A stretch of DNA of 64,000 nucleotides from VXYL01 sp965116345 (GTDB lineage Bacteria; Pseudomonadota; Gammaproteobacteria; Pseudomonadales; Azotimanducaceae). This document shows positions 28,365 through 36,950 of the stretch, in pieces. The DNA lies in assembly GCA_965116345.1 (NCBI GenBank), contig OZ220680.1:2108001-2172000 (forward strand), given 5' to 3'. The notes under the pieces are model-generated. The model saw only the letters and a program-made list of their open reading frames with translations, made no database searches and was not told the origin of the DNA. Both the position numbers and the translations under genes were made by a program. The first letter of the stretch is position 1, and each line of letters opens with the position of its first letter.

Positions 28365-30032
28365 ATGCGGATTCCGGCGGTTGGTCTCGCGGCCAGTCTC
28401 GTCGGCATCACCGCAGCCGGGGACGACGACTGCCCGCCCCTCTTCGACCACGAAACCCTGGCGAGAGCCGCCATCGAGGAAGTCGTCGGCAGGTCCTTAG
28501 GAGGCGAAACCCGATACCGGGTCAAGCGCATCACGGTCATTCGCCAAAACGTCTTCAATCCGGACGACCCCGCCGAAAGCAACGCCGCGTTCCGCTTCGC
28601 CAATCGTTGGCACGCCAATACCCGCGAGGGCGTCATCCGCGAACTGTTGCTGTTCCGCGAGGGAGATGCGGTGTCCGGTGACGTCGTTGCCGAAAGTGAA
28701 CGCTTACTACGCGCCAAGCCCTACCTCTACGACGCCCGGGTCGTCGCCGACCGGCTTTGCGAGGTGGCAAACGCAACGACCGGCGATGGGCTGGTCGAAG
28801 TCGATCTGGTAGTCGTCACCCGCGATGTCTGGTCGCTCTCACCGGAATTGAGCGTCACCCGAACCGGCGGCGAACACCGCGTGCGGGTCGGCGTCTCGGA
28901 GATCAACCTGGCGGGGACCGGCGCGCACTTCGACTTCACGGTGTTCGACAACCCGGACCGCGAGGGCGTCAGCCTGAGCTACGCGGATGCGAACCTCGGC
29001 ACCAGCCGGGTCGGCTACAAGCTGCGCTACGACGACACCGACGACGGAGACCAGGTCGAAGCCCGCATCGGCCAACCGTTCTACGCCTTCGATGCCCGCC
29101 GTGCATGGCATGCGGGCTATCACCGCGCGAAGACGCTGCAGGGGCTCTACGACGCCGGGGAGCGGATCGGCGAATTCGCGCGGGACTATCGCCTGGCGCA
29201 GATCTGGACGGGTTGGTCGAAGGGACGCCAGGACGGCTGGGTCAACCGGCTGAGCACCGGCGTCACCCTGGAAGACTGGCACTTGATGCCGGGAGTGGAC
29301 TCAGACCTCGTCCTGACCAGCCGCCGGTTCCTCTACCCCTGGATCGCCCTCCAGCGCATCCAGGACGACTACGCTCAAGCCAGGAACGTCGACCGCGTGC
29401 AGACCACGGAGGATGTCTATCTCGGCCGCCGGTACGACGCGCTGTTCGGCTACTTCCCCCGGGGAGACGGCCACGTCGTCGCCCGCGCGGAGTTCCGCGA
29501 CGGGCTGCTGCGCGGCGACGACGGCATTCTGCGCTACGGCGTGCGTGCCTCGGGCTACTGGAACACCACGGACAGACGTGCCGAGAACGTGGTTGCCCGT
29601 GCGTGGGCGCGCTACCGGCACCGCCAGTCGCCGCGGCTGGCGATGATCCTCGACGCCGAGACCACGCTAACCGACGGCCTGTCGGCCGACCAGCAGGTGT
29701 TGATCGGGGGGAGTTCGGGGCTTCGCGGCTACCCCAACCGCTATCAAGCCGGCACGCGCCAGTTCCGCCTCAGCGCCGAGGAACGCTACTACACGAATCT
29801 CTACCCGTTACGTGTCCTGCGCGTTGCCTTGGCCGGTTTCGTCGACGTCGGTCGAGCCTGGAGTTCCGCGAATGACAACGACACGCTCGTCAATGCGGGG
29901 GTGGGCCTCAGATTGGAATCCACGCGCACGAACCGAAATCTCGTCTACCACATCGACGTCGCGTTCCCCGTGGTGGACGGTCCCGGCGTACGCGGCGTCG
30001 AGGTGACCTTGACCAGCAAGCGGAGCCTGTAG
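28365..30032 (+). CDS. Omp85/BamA-like outer-membrane surface antigen
   Basis: A 555-residue secreted protein. A short hydrophobic N-terminus (PAVGLAASLVGITAA) acts as a signal peptide. A POTRA-like segment (RVKRITVIRQNVFNP to RDVWSLSPELSV) precedes a long beta-rich region ending in a bacterial surface antigen barrel, with the typical GSSGLRGYPNRYQAGTRQF motif near residue 452. The single POTRA-like region makes it smaller than BamA or TamA. It starts 2 nt after ppc; translational linkage with a metabolic gene is odd but may be chance. Function is likely insertion or export of an outer-membrane or lipid cargo. Confidence 0.8.
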   Translation: MRIPAVGLAASLVGITAAGDDDCPPLFDHETLARAAIEEVVGRSLGGETRYRVKRITVIRQNVFNPDDPAESNAAFRFANRWHANTREGVIRELLLFREGDAVSGDVVAESERLLRAKPYLYDARVVADRLCEVANATTGDGLVEVDLVVVTRDVWSLSPELSVTRTGGEHRVRVGVSEINLAGTGAHFDFTVFDNPDREGVSLSYADANLGTSRVGYKLRYDDTDDGDQVEARIGQPFYAFDARRAWHAGYHRAKTLQGLYDAGERIGEFARDYRLAQIWTGWSKGRQDGWVNRLSTGVTLEDWHLMPGVDSDLVLTSRRFLYPWIALQRIQDDYAQARNVDRVQTTEDVYLGRRYDALFGYFPRGDGHVVARAEFRDGLLRGDDGILRYGVRASGYWNTTDRRAENVVARAWARYRHRQSPRLAMILDAETTLTDGLSADQQVLIGGSSGLRGYPNRYQAGTRQFRLSAEERYYTNLYPLRVLRVALAGFVDVGRAWSSANDNDTLVNAGVGLRLESTRTNRNLVYHIDVAFPVVDGPGVRGVEVTLTSKRSL

Positions 30033-30147
30033 CGGCAGCTTCGATGGCGGGCGACCGAAAACCATCCGCATGGGTCTATGCCGCGGATTGTTCGCTAAAG
30101 TAGCCTATGCTTGTCTTGCGGATTTCCATGAGGACACAAGGCAAGCG

Positions 30148-30981
30148 ATGTACGAAGAGATCATCTACGACGTCGACGACTCCGTCGCCGTCATCACCAT
30201 GAACCGGCCGGAGACGCTAAACGCGTTGACCGACCGCACTCAGGCCGAAATCCGACACGCCCTCGACCAGTCCGAACACGACGAGACCGTGATCGGCACG
30301 GTGCTCACCGGTGCCGGGCGCGGCTTCTGCTCGGGTGTGGACATGAACGCCCTGGGCGCCATGAGCGAGGCGGGCCGGCGGCTCGGCAGCGCCCATGCCG
30401 ACCTCGCCGCCGACCCGGGAAATCCCGATGGCGATCCCAACTTCCAACTCGGCCCGACCTATCTCCTCGGCCTGCGCAAGCCGCTGATCGCCGCGATCAA
30501 CGGGGCCTGCGCCGGCCTCGGATTCAGCTACGCGGTGTTCTGCGACCTGCGCTTCGTCGATCGAACCGCCAAGTTCGTCACCTCATTTTCCCAACGGGGT
30601 CTCATCGCGGAACACGGTACGAGCTGGATACTGCCCCGGCTGATCGGCCCCGCCAACGCCCTCGATCTGTTCTGGACGGGACGCCGGGTCGATGGTGAAG
30701 AGGCCGGGCGCATCGGTCTCGCCAACCGCGTAAGCGAACCCGGTGAATGCGTCGCGGACGCCGTCGGCTACCTGCGCGGGATCGCCGAGAACGCGGCGCC
30801 GCATTCGCTGATGATGATGAAGCGGCAGGTCTACCGTCATCTCAACGCCGAACTTCGCCAGGCGATGCACGAGTCGACAGTCTGGATGGACGAGAGCCTG
30901 GCACGCGGCGACTTCAAGGAAGGCGTGGACTCGTTCGTCGAACGTCGACCGCCCCGCTTCGCCCCGTTGAAGGTCGACTAA
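30148..30981 (+). CDS. Enoyl-CoA hydratase
   Basis: A 277-residue crotonase. The oxyanion-hole segments are GAGRGFCSGVDM and NGACAGLGFSYAVFCDL, and a Glu is retained in GLIAEHGTSWILPRLIG, as expected for hydratase activity. ATG 30148 (MYEEIIYDVDDSVAVITM) is preceded by AAGG; the 26 codons upstream are not family-like. It lies about 195 nt upstream of the PhyH operon on the same strand, so it may take part in the same catabolic route, though a hairpin separates them. Confidence 0.9.
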   Translation: MYEEIIYDVDDSVAVITMNRPETLNALTDRTQAEIRHALDQSEHDETVIGTVLTGAGRGFCSGVDMNALGAMSEAGRRLGSAHADLAADPGNPDGDPNFQLGPTYLLGLRKPLIAAINGACAGLGFSYAVFCDLRFVDRTAKFVTSFSQRGLIAEHGTSWILPRLIGPANALDLFWTGRRVDGEEAGRIGLANRVSEPGECVADAVGYLRGIAENAAPHSLMMMKRQVYRHLNAELRQAMHESTVWMDESLARGDFKEGVDSFVERRPPRFAPLKVD

Positions 30982-30999
30982 GACGCGACCGCTCCTCTT

Positions 31000-31094
31000 T
31001 CCGGCCCCAGCCTCCACCTGCCTATCATGGCTGCTAGCGCCGCCAAGACGCCTCGCAGGCTCGGCGTCCGGCCCCAGCCCCCACCTGCCTATCA
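31000..31094. repeat. Direct repeat pair upstream of the PhyH operon
   Basis: Two 28-nt copies that differ at one base (31000-31027 and 31067-31094) lie 67 nt apart between the crotonase and the PhyH operon. Each begins TCCGGCCCCAGCC or TCCGGCCCCAGCC with a T-to-C change further in, and ends CACCTGCCTATCA. Confidence 0.7.
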
Positions 31095-31095
31095 C

Positions 31096-31136
31096 CCCAT
31101 CGGACTTTCGACGCTGGCGCGACGAAGTCCGATGGG
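31096..31136. repeat. 12-bp hairpin next to the direct repeats
   Basis: CCCATCGGACTT (31096-31107) pairs with AAGTCCGATGGG (31125-31136) around a 17-nt loop, directly after the second direct repeat. No T-tract follows. A TAGAAT hexamer (31140-31145) just downstream could be the -10 of the PhyH operon promoter, but no good -35 is visible. Confidence 0.55.
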
Positions 31137-31175
31137 CTGCTAGAATCCGGGGTCGCTTGGCGGAGAGGGGGATTC

Positions 31176-32255
31176 ATGGAGATCGGCGACTGGAAGTCCA
31201 CCGGGTCGGTGGCGCTTCTGCACCGCGAACTGCGGCAACTCGGCCTCGAGTCCAACATCGCCGAACTCACCTCGTTCGGCTTCACGGTGGTGCCGCCGGA
31301 GAAGGTCGGCCCGCCGGAACTCGTCGAGGAAGTCCGCGAGGCGCTCGAGAAGACCATGCTGCACCGCTACGGGCCCGACGGACTGGCACCGGAACGGTGG
31401 GCCAACGTCAACGACATCCAGCGCTTCATGCTGTGGGAGGACCCGGTCTTCGAGCGCTTGTCCTACAACCCGGCCGGACTTGGACTCGCGCAGTACCTCC
31501 TCGGCACGGACTGCGTCCTGAGCCTGTGCGCGGCGTGGGTGAAGGGACCCGGCGAGATCCGCACCGGACTCCACGGCGACTATCTCGACCCAGCCATCAA
31601 CGCCCAGCCCGAGAGGGTCATCAACTGCAACATGCACTTCATGGTCACCGACTACACCAAGGACGATGGCGCCATCTCGTTCGTCCCCGGCAGCCACCTG
31701 TGGCGTCGGCAGATCACAGCGGCGGAGGGCGAGAAATGGGCCGACCAGGCGGTTGCCGTCGAGGCGCCCGCCGGCTCCATGGTCATCTGGGGGAACCACA
31801 CCTGGCACGGTTCCTATCCGAAGAAGACACCGGGCCTCAGGATGACGCTGCAGTGCGAGTACATGCGCCGCCGCTACCAGCCGGAGGAGGCCTACCGTGA
31901 GACCGTCACCCAGGAAGCACTGGACCGCAACCCGGTCCGCTTCGCCGGCTTGATGGACGTCTACAGCCTGTTTCCGTTCGGCAAGAGTGATTGGGACCTA
32001 GACCGCCAGGCCGGTGCCGAGCGCGGCGCCAAGGGCGGGCAGTCCATCAACGCCTACCGCAGCCTGTTCGACATGGAACCCGCCGACGGGCGAACCACGA
32101 TCCGACCGCGCTACGACTACCTGCACCACGACGGCAAGATGACCTCCGAACGAAACGCCGAACGGGCCGAACGGATGAAGATCGGCCAGTACGTCAAGTA
32201 CACGCAGAAGGCCGACGACAACGGTGAGGAAGCGCCACGGGCGAAGCGGTCATGA
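31176..32255 (+). CDS. Phytanoyl-CoA dioxygenase (PhyH) family protein, first copy
   Basis: A 359-residue Fe(II)/2-oxoglutarate-dependent oxygenase. The facial triad is His133 and Asp135 in TGLHGDYLD and the distal His near residue 211 in GNHTWHGSYPKK; the 2-oxoglutarate-binding Arg is probably in PGLRMTLQCEY. A strong GGAGAGGGGG ribosome binding site precedes ATG 31176. The chain has a long extra C-terminus (KSDWDLDRQAGAERGAK onward). Its stop overlaps the next PhyH gene (ATGA). The substrate is unknown; members act on diverse small molecules. Confidence 0.88.
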   Translation: MEIGDWKSTGSVALLHRELRQLGLESNIAELTSFGFTVVPPEKVGPPELVEEVREALEKTMLHRYGPDGLAPERWANVNDIQRFMLWEDPVFERLSYNPAGLGLAQYLLGTDCVLSLCAAWVKGPGEIRTGLHGDYLDPAINAQPERVINCNMHFMVTDYTKDDGAISFVPGSHLWRRQITAAEGEKWADQAVAVEAPAGSMVIWGNHTWHGSYPKKTPGLRMTLQCEYMRRRYQPEEAYRETVTQEALDRNPVRFAGLMDVYSLFPFGKSDWDLDRQAGAERGAKGGQSINAYRSLFDMEPADGRTTIRPRYDYLHHDGKMTSERNAERAERMKIGQYVKYTQKADDNGEEAPRAKRS

Positions 32256-33094
32256 GCGAAGCCGCGGAGGTCGTCGAGGACCTCATCGTCGACGGCTTGA
32301 ACGTCACCGAGCGCGTCGCCGAGATCGAGGATCAGGGCTACACGCTGGTCCCCGACTTCATCACGCCGGAGGAGGTCGCGCGCATCCGCCACGCCTTCGA
32401 CACCGAGGTCCACATCACCGAGATGCGCGCCATCGGCACCAAGACCGGCAAGACCTGGCGAGCGCACAATCTGCTGGCCAAGACCCGTGCCGTGGACTAC
32501 CTGTTCCTCGACTCCCGTGTCCGGGCGTTGATCGAAGGCGTACTCGGCAAGTACACGCAGATCAACGTGACCACGCTGTTCAACGTCTTGCCGGGCGAGA
32601 CGCGCCAGTTTCTGCACCAGGACGACGGTCTGTGGCCCATCAAGCGGCCGCACCCGCATTTCGTCTGCAACGCACTCATCGCGCTGGACGACTTCGACAG
32701 GGAGAACGGCGCCACCCACATCGTCCCCTACAGCCACAAGTGGCACGACCGGCCGGTCGACCAGAGCGTCGAGACCATGCGCGTCGTGATGACGGCGGGA
32801 ACGATGCTCATGTGGGAAGGCGGCTTGTGGCACGGCGGCGGCGCCAACACCTCCAAGGACCGCGAACGCTTAGGCTTCTTCATGAGCCACAACGTCGCCT
32901 ACCTGCGCCCACAGGAGATCCAACTGCTCGCCGTGCCCGCAGAAGTCGTACGGGAGCTGCCCGAGAAGCTGCAGCGCCTGCTCGGCTACCACCGCTTCGG
33001 CCTCGGCGTCGACGGACGCGACCCGATCGACGTCTTGAAGGACGGCATCGTCGTACACCCCGCGGCCAGGCTGGCCGCCCAACACAGGAACTGA
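32252..33094 (+). CDS. Phytanoyl-CoA dioxygenase (PhyH) family protein, second copy
   Basis: A 280-residue non-heme iron oxygenase, clearly diverged from its upstream neighbour rather than a recent duplicate. Iron ligands are His122 and Asp124 in FLHQDDGLWP and the distal His near residue 194 in GGLWHGGGANTS; an Arg in DRERLGFF may bind 2-oxoglutarate. ATG 32252 overlaps the stop of the first PhyH gene, and the reductase gene starts 2 nt after its stop, giving a tight three-gene operon. Confidence 0.88.
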   Translation: MSEAAEVVEDLIVDGLNVTERVAEIEDQGYTLVPDFITPEEVARIRHAFDTEVHITEMRAIGTKTGKTWRAHNLLAKTRAVDYLFLDSRVRALIEGVLGKYTQINVTTLFNVLPGETRQFLHQDDGLWPIKRPHPHFVCNALIALDDFDRENGATHIVPYSHKWHDRPVDQSVETMRVVMTAGTMLMWEGGLWHGGGANTSKDRERLGFFMSHNVAYLRPQEIQLLAVPAEVVRELPEKLQRLLGYHRFGLGVDGRDPIDVLKDGIVVHPAARLAAQHRN

Positions 33095-33096
33095 GA

Positions 33097-34212
33097 ATGT
33101 CGGCAATCACCCCCAACGACGGACCCGTGGCAGTCACCGGCTGCTCGGGCTTCACCGGCGGCCACATGGTCCGCGAACTCGCCATCCACGGCTACCAGGT
33201 CCGCGCCTGCATCCGCGACGCCAATTCCTGGCGGGGCAAGGACTGCGTGGACTACCTGAGCCGCCTGCCCCGGGTCGAGATCGTCGACGGCTGCGATCTG
33301 TTCACGTCATGCTCCTACGACGACGCCTTCAAGGACTGCACCGGGGTGTTCCACGTTGCCGCCGTACTCGGCAATTCCGCGGACGGCAAGTCCCAGCCGC
33401 TGGGCAGCGGGGACGTGTCGCAGGATGTCTACGACGGCGGCATGACCGGTACCCAGAACGTCATCGACGCGATCAACGCCAGCGGCAGCGTCAAGCGGCT
33501 CGTCTACACGAGTTCCATGGCCGCGGTCTCGGGCGCGAGGGGCGCGACCATGCCCAAGGGCTACGAGTGGACGGAAACCGACTGGGCCTCCGACGGCGTG
33601 GATCCCGAACGCTGGCAGGGACCGCGCAACGCCTACGCCCGTAGCAAGGTGGATACCGAGCACCTCATCAACCGCGCCGCGGACGACAGCGGTGGCCGCT
33701 GGGACGCGATCACCATGAACCCGGCGATGATCTGCGGGCCGATCCTCTTCAAGGCCCAGGTCGGCCAGTGGATCGAGCAGATCGGTCGCCTGGCCGCTGG
33801 TCTTGAACCCTCCTGGCCATCGCGCTACGACATGTACTACAACATCATCGACGTGCGCGATCTCGCCAAGGCCCACCGCCTGGCGGCGGAGTCACCCGTC
33901 GACCACCGGGCGAGCCACGGCGGCCCACGCTACATCATGCACGGCACCGGCGGTCGCTCGGCCATCCGTTTTGGTACGGAACTCGCGGCCATCGTCCACG
34001 AGTACTTCCCGTCCTTCGTCCTCGGCGAACCGGCCACCGTGACCAGCCGGGGCGAGCCCATCACCGTGGCGTCCAACATGGTTAACGACTGCAGGAAAGC
34101 CAAAGAAGTCCTCGGCGCGACCATACGGCCCGTGGAGGACACCATCCGCGCGGTCGTGGAGACTTCGGTGGAGTTGGGCGTCATCGAACCGCGGCTGGCC
34201 GAACCGGCGTAA
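33097..34212 (+). CDS. NAD(P)-dependent epimerase/dehydratase or reductase
   Basis: A 371-residue extended short-chain dehydrogenase. The nucleotide-binding motif is TGCSGFTGG (about residues 14-22), and the catalytic YARSK motif is near residue 179, with Ser in VYTSSMAAVSG. The layout resembles dihydroflavonol-reductase-like enzymes. It starts 2 nt after the second PhyH stop and has no separate promoter, so it probably oxidises or reduces the product of the two dioxygenases. Confidence 0.88.
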   Translation: MSAITPNDGPVAVTGCSGFTGGHMVRELAIHGYQVRACIRDANSWRGKDCVDYLSRLPRVEIVDGCDLFTSCSYDDAFKDCTGVFHVAAVLGNSADGKSQPLGSGDVSQDVYDGGMTGTQNVIDAINASGSVKRLVYTSSMAAVSGARGATMPKGYEWTETDWASDGVDPERWQGPRNAYARSKVDTEHLINRAADDSGGRWDAITMNPAMICGPILFKAQVGQWIEQIGRLAAGLEPSWPSRYDMYYNIIDVRDLAKAHRLAAESPVDHRASHGGPRYIMHGTGGRSAIRFGTELAAIVHEYFPSFVLGEPATVTSRGEPITVASNMVNDCRKAKEVLGATIRPVEDTIRAVVETSVELGVIEPRLAEPA

Positions 34213-34551
34213 TGCCGCACCCATCGGGTACGCCCTCCGGAAGGCCGACCTGGTCGCCGTTTCTGGGTGCGTTGCTGGATTTGCCAACGCTGGCGGAGGA
34301 GACGGCCGGGTTGCCGTCCGACACAAGGGGTGACGCCGAGAACGATCCCGACGCGGTGGCGCTTGGAGCTCTTGTCCAAGGTCAATCTGTCCAGCCGCCG
34401 AGGGCCGTGTCGTCGAGAACATTGTCGACATGCCTGAACTAGGGAACGAGGCGGCGAAGCACCGTCGGGTCATGATCGGCCATGCCGTGCAGTCCCCCGC
34501 CTTTCGGTAAACGAATTTCGATTCCAGAGCAGTATTAGTTAGGGTGCCCCA
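34213..34551. other. Gap between the PhyH operon and the six-cysteine gene
   Basis: This 339-nt convergent gap shows no supported gene. It is less GC-rich near its right end. No terminator hairpin with a T-tract was found. Confidence 0.5.
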
Positions 34552-35427
34552 CTAGTCCCCTCCGCGATACCGTGGGCGGCTCCCGCTTATCTCAAATGGC
34601 GGTAGCGCTGAGTCTGGGATGGAAGCCCCGAGTCGGCGGGCAGCTTCGACAAGATCAGGTGCTTGTGTCGGGAGGTCAGCGAAACGGCGTTGTTGGTGGT
34701 CCGGGGGTATGGGTAATGCATCGATCCAATCCAACGCGCCCGCCGGAACTGAATCACACAAGTGCGTACGCCAGAGTGCCTCTGCAGCCAAGCGGTTGTG
34801 CGATTCGACCAGACGATAGTATTCCTCTTGGCTGTTCGGGGGGTGACCGTCCAACGTGATTTGCGCCGTCCCGCGGTCCAGCCTCAACATCATTTCAAGC
34901 TTGGAGTCGAGCCGTTCGTTCCAGTCCGGTCGAAGAGCGTCAACGCAATTGTTCTGCAGCACGGCGAGACGGACTATTGACTTGGCGGAACACGCCTCGT
35001 AAAGCCCCGCGCGCGACTGTTCCAGCGGCTCGAGGCATTCGGGCTTGTCGAACGCCGCAATCACTGTTTGCCGTGTTGCCAATGGGTCATGCAGCGCAAA
35101 AACCCAATCCGCAGGACGGAGACGTTCCATCGTCGCCACGCAACGCGAATCGAGCGCTCGCCATGTGTCGACACGGGGTGGCCACGGGCAATCCCGTTTG
35201 GCTTCCTCCCAATCCGCGGACGGCTTCGGGTCTATTCCCGGATCGGCGATGACCAGAGACGGGGAGGCAACGCCCTGCGCGACCTTGCCGCTAGGAGCGG
35301 GCGACCACACCTTCTGGGGTTCTTCTTCCGGGTGGGAGTACTTCTGTGAAGGCACCAACCCAAGGTACGCGGTGACGCCGAACACACCTAATGCGACCGA
35401 CGCCAAGGACCAACGAACGAGTCTCAT
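34552..35427 (-). CDS. Membrane-anchored six-cysteine protein, paralogue A
   Basis: A 291-residue protein of no family I recognise. An N-terminal membrane anchor (SLASVALGVFGVTAYLGLV) is followed by a proline-rich linker and a domain with six cysteines: RDCPWPP, SRCVAT, PECLEP, EACSAK, NNCVDAL and HLCDSV. All six align with the second paralogue at 36951, with the shared signatures DPLATRQ/DSLATRE and DLVEAARRLGA/DLTEAAARLGS. The even cysteine number and the anchor suggest a periplasmic disulfide-stabilised domain. Start ATG 35427; an upstream extension of the frame lacks family-like sequence. Confidence 0.7.
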   Translation of the reverse strand: MRLVRWSLASVALGVFGVTAYLGLVPSQKYSHPEEEPQKVWSPAPSGKVAQGVASPSLVIADPGIDPKPSADWEEAKRDCPWPPRVDTWRALDSRCVATMERLRPADWVFALHDPLATRQTVIAAFDKPECLEPLEQSRAGLYEACSAKSIVRLAVLQNNCVDALRPDWNERLDSKLEMMLRLDRGTAQITLDGHPPNSQEEYYRLVESHNRLAAEALWRTHLCDSVPAGALDWIDALPIPPDHQQRRFADLPTQAPDLVEAARRLGASIPDSALPPFEISGSRPRYRGGD

Positions 35428-35788
35428 TCTTCCTTCGAGAGCAAGCACGGCGCGTCGACCTTGAAGCTGCGGTACGATCGCACGCGCATGGACTCTATGT
35501 TCATGGTTCGGGTCTCCTTGCCCAGTGGATTGGTCTTCACTGGAGGCTACCCGATCCGGCACCGGCGCGGGGTTACCCGTGTCCGGTGCCGCTCTGGCCG
35601 ACTATCGCCCGCCGAGTGCCATATGTGTCTGAGCTAGAACATCAGGCACGCGGGTCCGCGGGTCTGTTCGGCCCCCCGACGGGCCCGCGTGCACCACGCG
35701 TCGGACGAGTCCGTGACCCGACGCCGCAAATCCTGGCACGGCGTCTGGGTCTTGTCGCCCGGTATCGAGCGGGATGACTCGCCGCGCG
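35428..35788. other. Noncoding gap
   Basis: No gene, repeat or RNA is supported in this 361-nt interval between paralogue A and the receptor fragment. A plus-strand open frame here shows no family resemblance. Confidence 0.5.
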
Positions 35789-36650
35789 TCAGAGAAGATC
35801 CCAGATGACCTCCATGAACAGCACCCGACCGCGAGCGTCGTAGCGAGTGAGATCGTAGGGCCGACCTCCCCACAAAGTGGCCGGCGGGTCTGCATCCAGC
35901 ACGTTGCGTCCGCCGCCGCGCAACCGCAGTCCATTGTCGAACCGATAGCTCACGGTGAGATCCACGGAGACGTAGGAGTCGACCGTCATCGACGGTCGAG
36001 GCAGGAAACGCCCTTCGCACCGGCCAACCACAAGCTGGCAGGTACCGGTACGGTCATTCACGTAGCTGGGCGTATAGTTCACGAACAGATCGCCGGCGTA
36101 TTTGCCTAACGACCAAGCCAGCGATCCCACCACGCCGTACTCGTTGCTGCCCCACACGGTACCCACGCGGCTAACCTGTTCCCCTCCCTCGACAATCGTG
36201 AAGCGCTCATCGAGCACCCGCGTATAGCTGAGCCTCGGCCGGAATGCGCCAAAGTCGGTGGCAAAGCTGTATTCCAGTTCGGCCGTCACGATCTCGCTGA
36301 CTTTATCGGACAGGTTGATGTACCTCGCGAATGCCTTGATCGCATTCCCCTCCGGGTCCCGTTCGATGATCTCGGGAAGCGTGAACGCAATCTCCGGCTC
36401 GCTGAAGAGCAGGTTGTAGGAATACTCGATCTTGTCGGTGAAATCGACGTGCGACCAATGAACGGTCCAATGCAAACCCGGCACGGCCTCGGGTGTCCAC
36501 TCGATACTCATCGAGTAGTTGTCCGCGATTTCCGGGTTCAGGTCGTCCCCGACGCCGTAGATCGTCGCCCTGCGCACCCCGCCCACTCTTATGTCAAGCA
36601 ACATCCGTGCCGTATTGGCCGTCTCAAACCCTAGCCTAGCGCATCACCCG
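35789..36650 (-). pseudogene. TonB-dependent receptor, 5'-truncated
   Basis: Only the C-terminal barrel portion remains (about 285 codons). Typical receptor elements are GDDLNPEIADNYSMSIEWTP, YINLSDKVSEIVTAELEYSF, VDSYVSVDLTVSYRF and LRLRGGGRNVLDADPP, ending LFMEVIWDLL. Receptor-like sequence continues upstream of the first ATG (36604) as FETANTARMLLDIRVGG until a TGA near 36662, so that ATG is not a real start. The signal peptide, TonB box and plug are missing. It is sandwiched between the two six-cysteine paralogues. Confidence 0.8.
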
Positions 36651-36950
36651 GACTCCCCGTCGAGGTTACACGGCCTGTGACGAGCGGCGCGGGACGCCGC
36701 AACGGGGTCCCCTACGGGCGCGCCTGGAACCGGGTGGTCCACGGCGCGGGTTTCGAAGGCTTGTCTGCGCGGTGCATCTTGCACCTATTTGCCACCTCCG
36801 GAATTTTCGGTTTTGCTTTGTTATTGTTAGCAAACAAGATTCAGGGTAGCCGCACCACATTACCTTCAATCCTGAGACCGGAACCGGCACAGCCAACCAC
36901 CCCGAGAACGGCTTCTGGAACAGATTCAAGGAACTCGAAGGACAACGCTG
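36651..36950. other. Upstream region of paralogue B
   Basis: Contains the breakpoint of the receptor fragment and an unusually A/T-rich segment (about 36780-36845) compared with the surrounding DNA, which may hold the promoter of the gene at 36951. No clear -35/-10 pair was resolved. Confidence 0.4.

Noticed and set aside
36604..36606. ATG 36604 as the true start of the receptor-like gene
   Set aside because: Receptor-like sequence continues upstream of it to a TGA, and the plug and signal peptide are missing, so it is a truncated gene.
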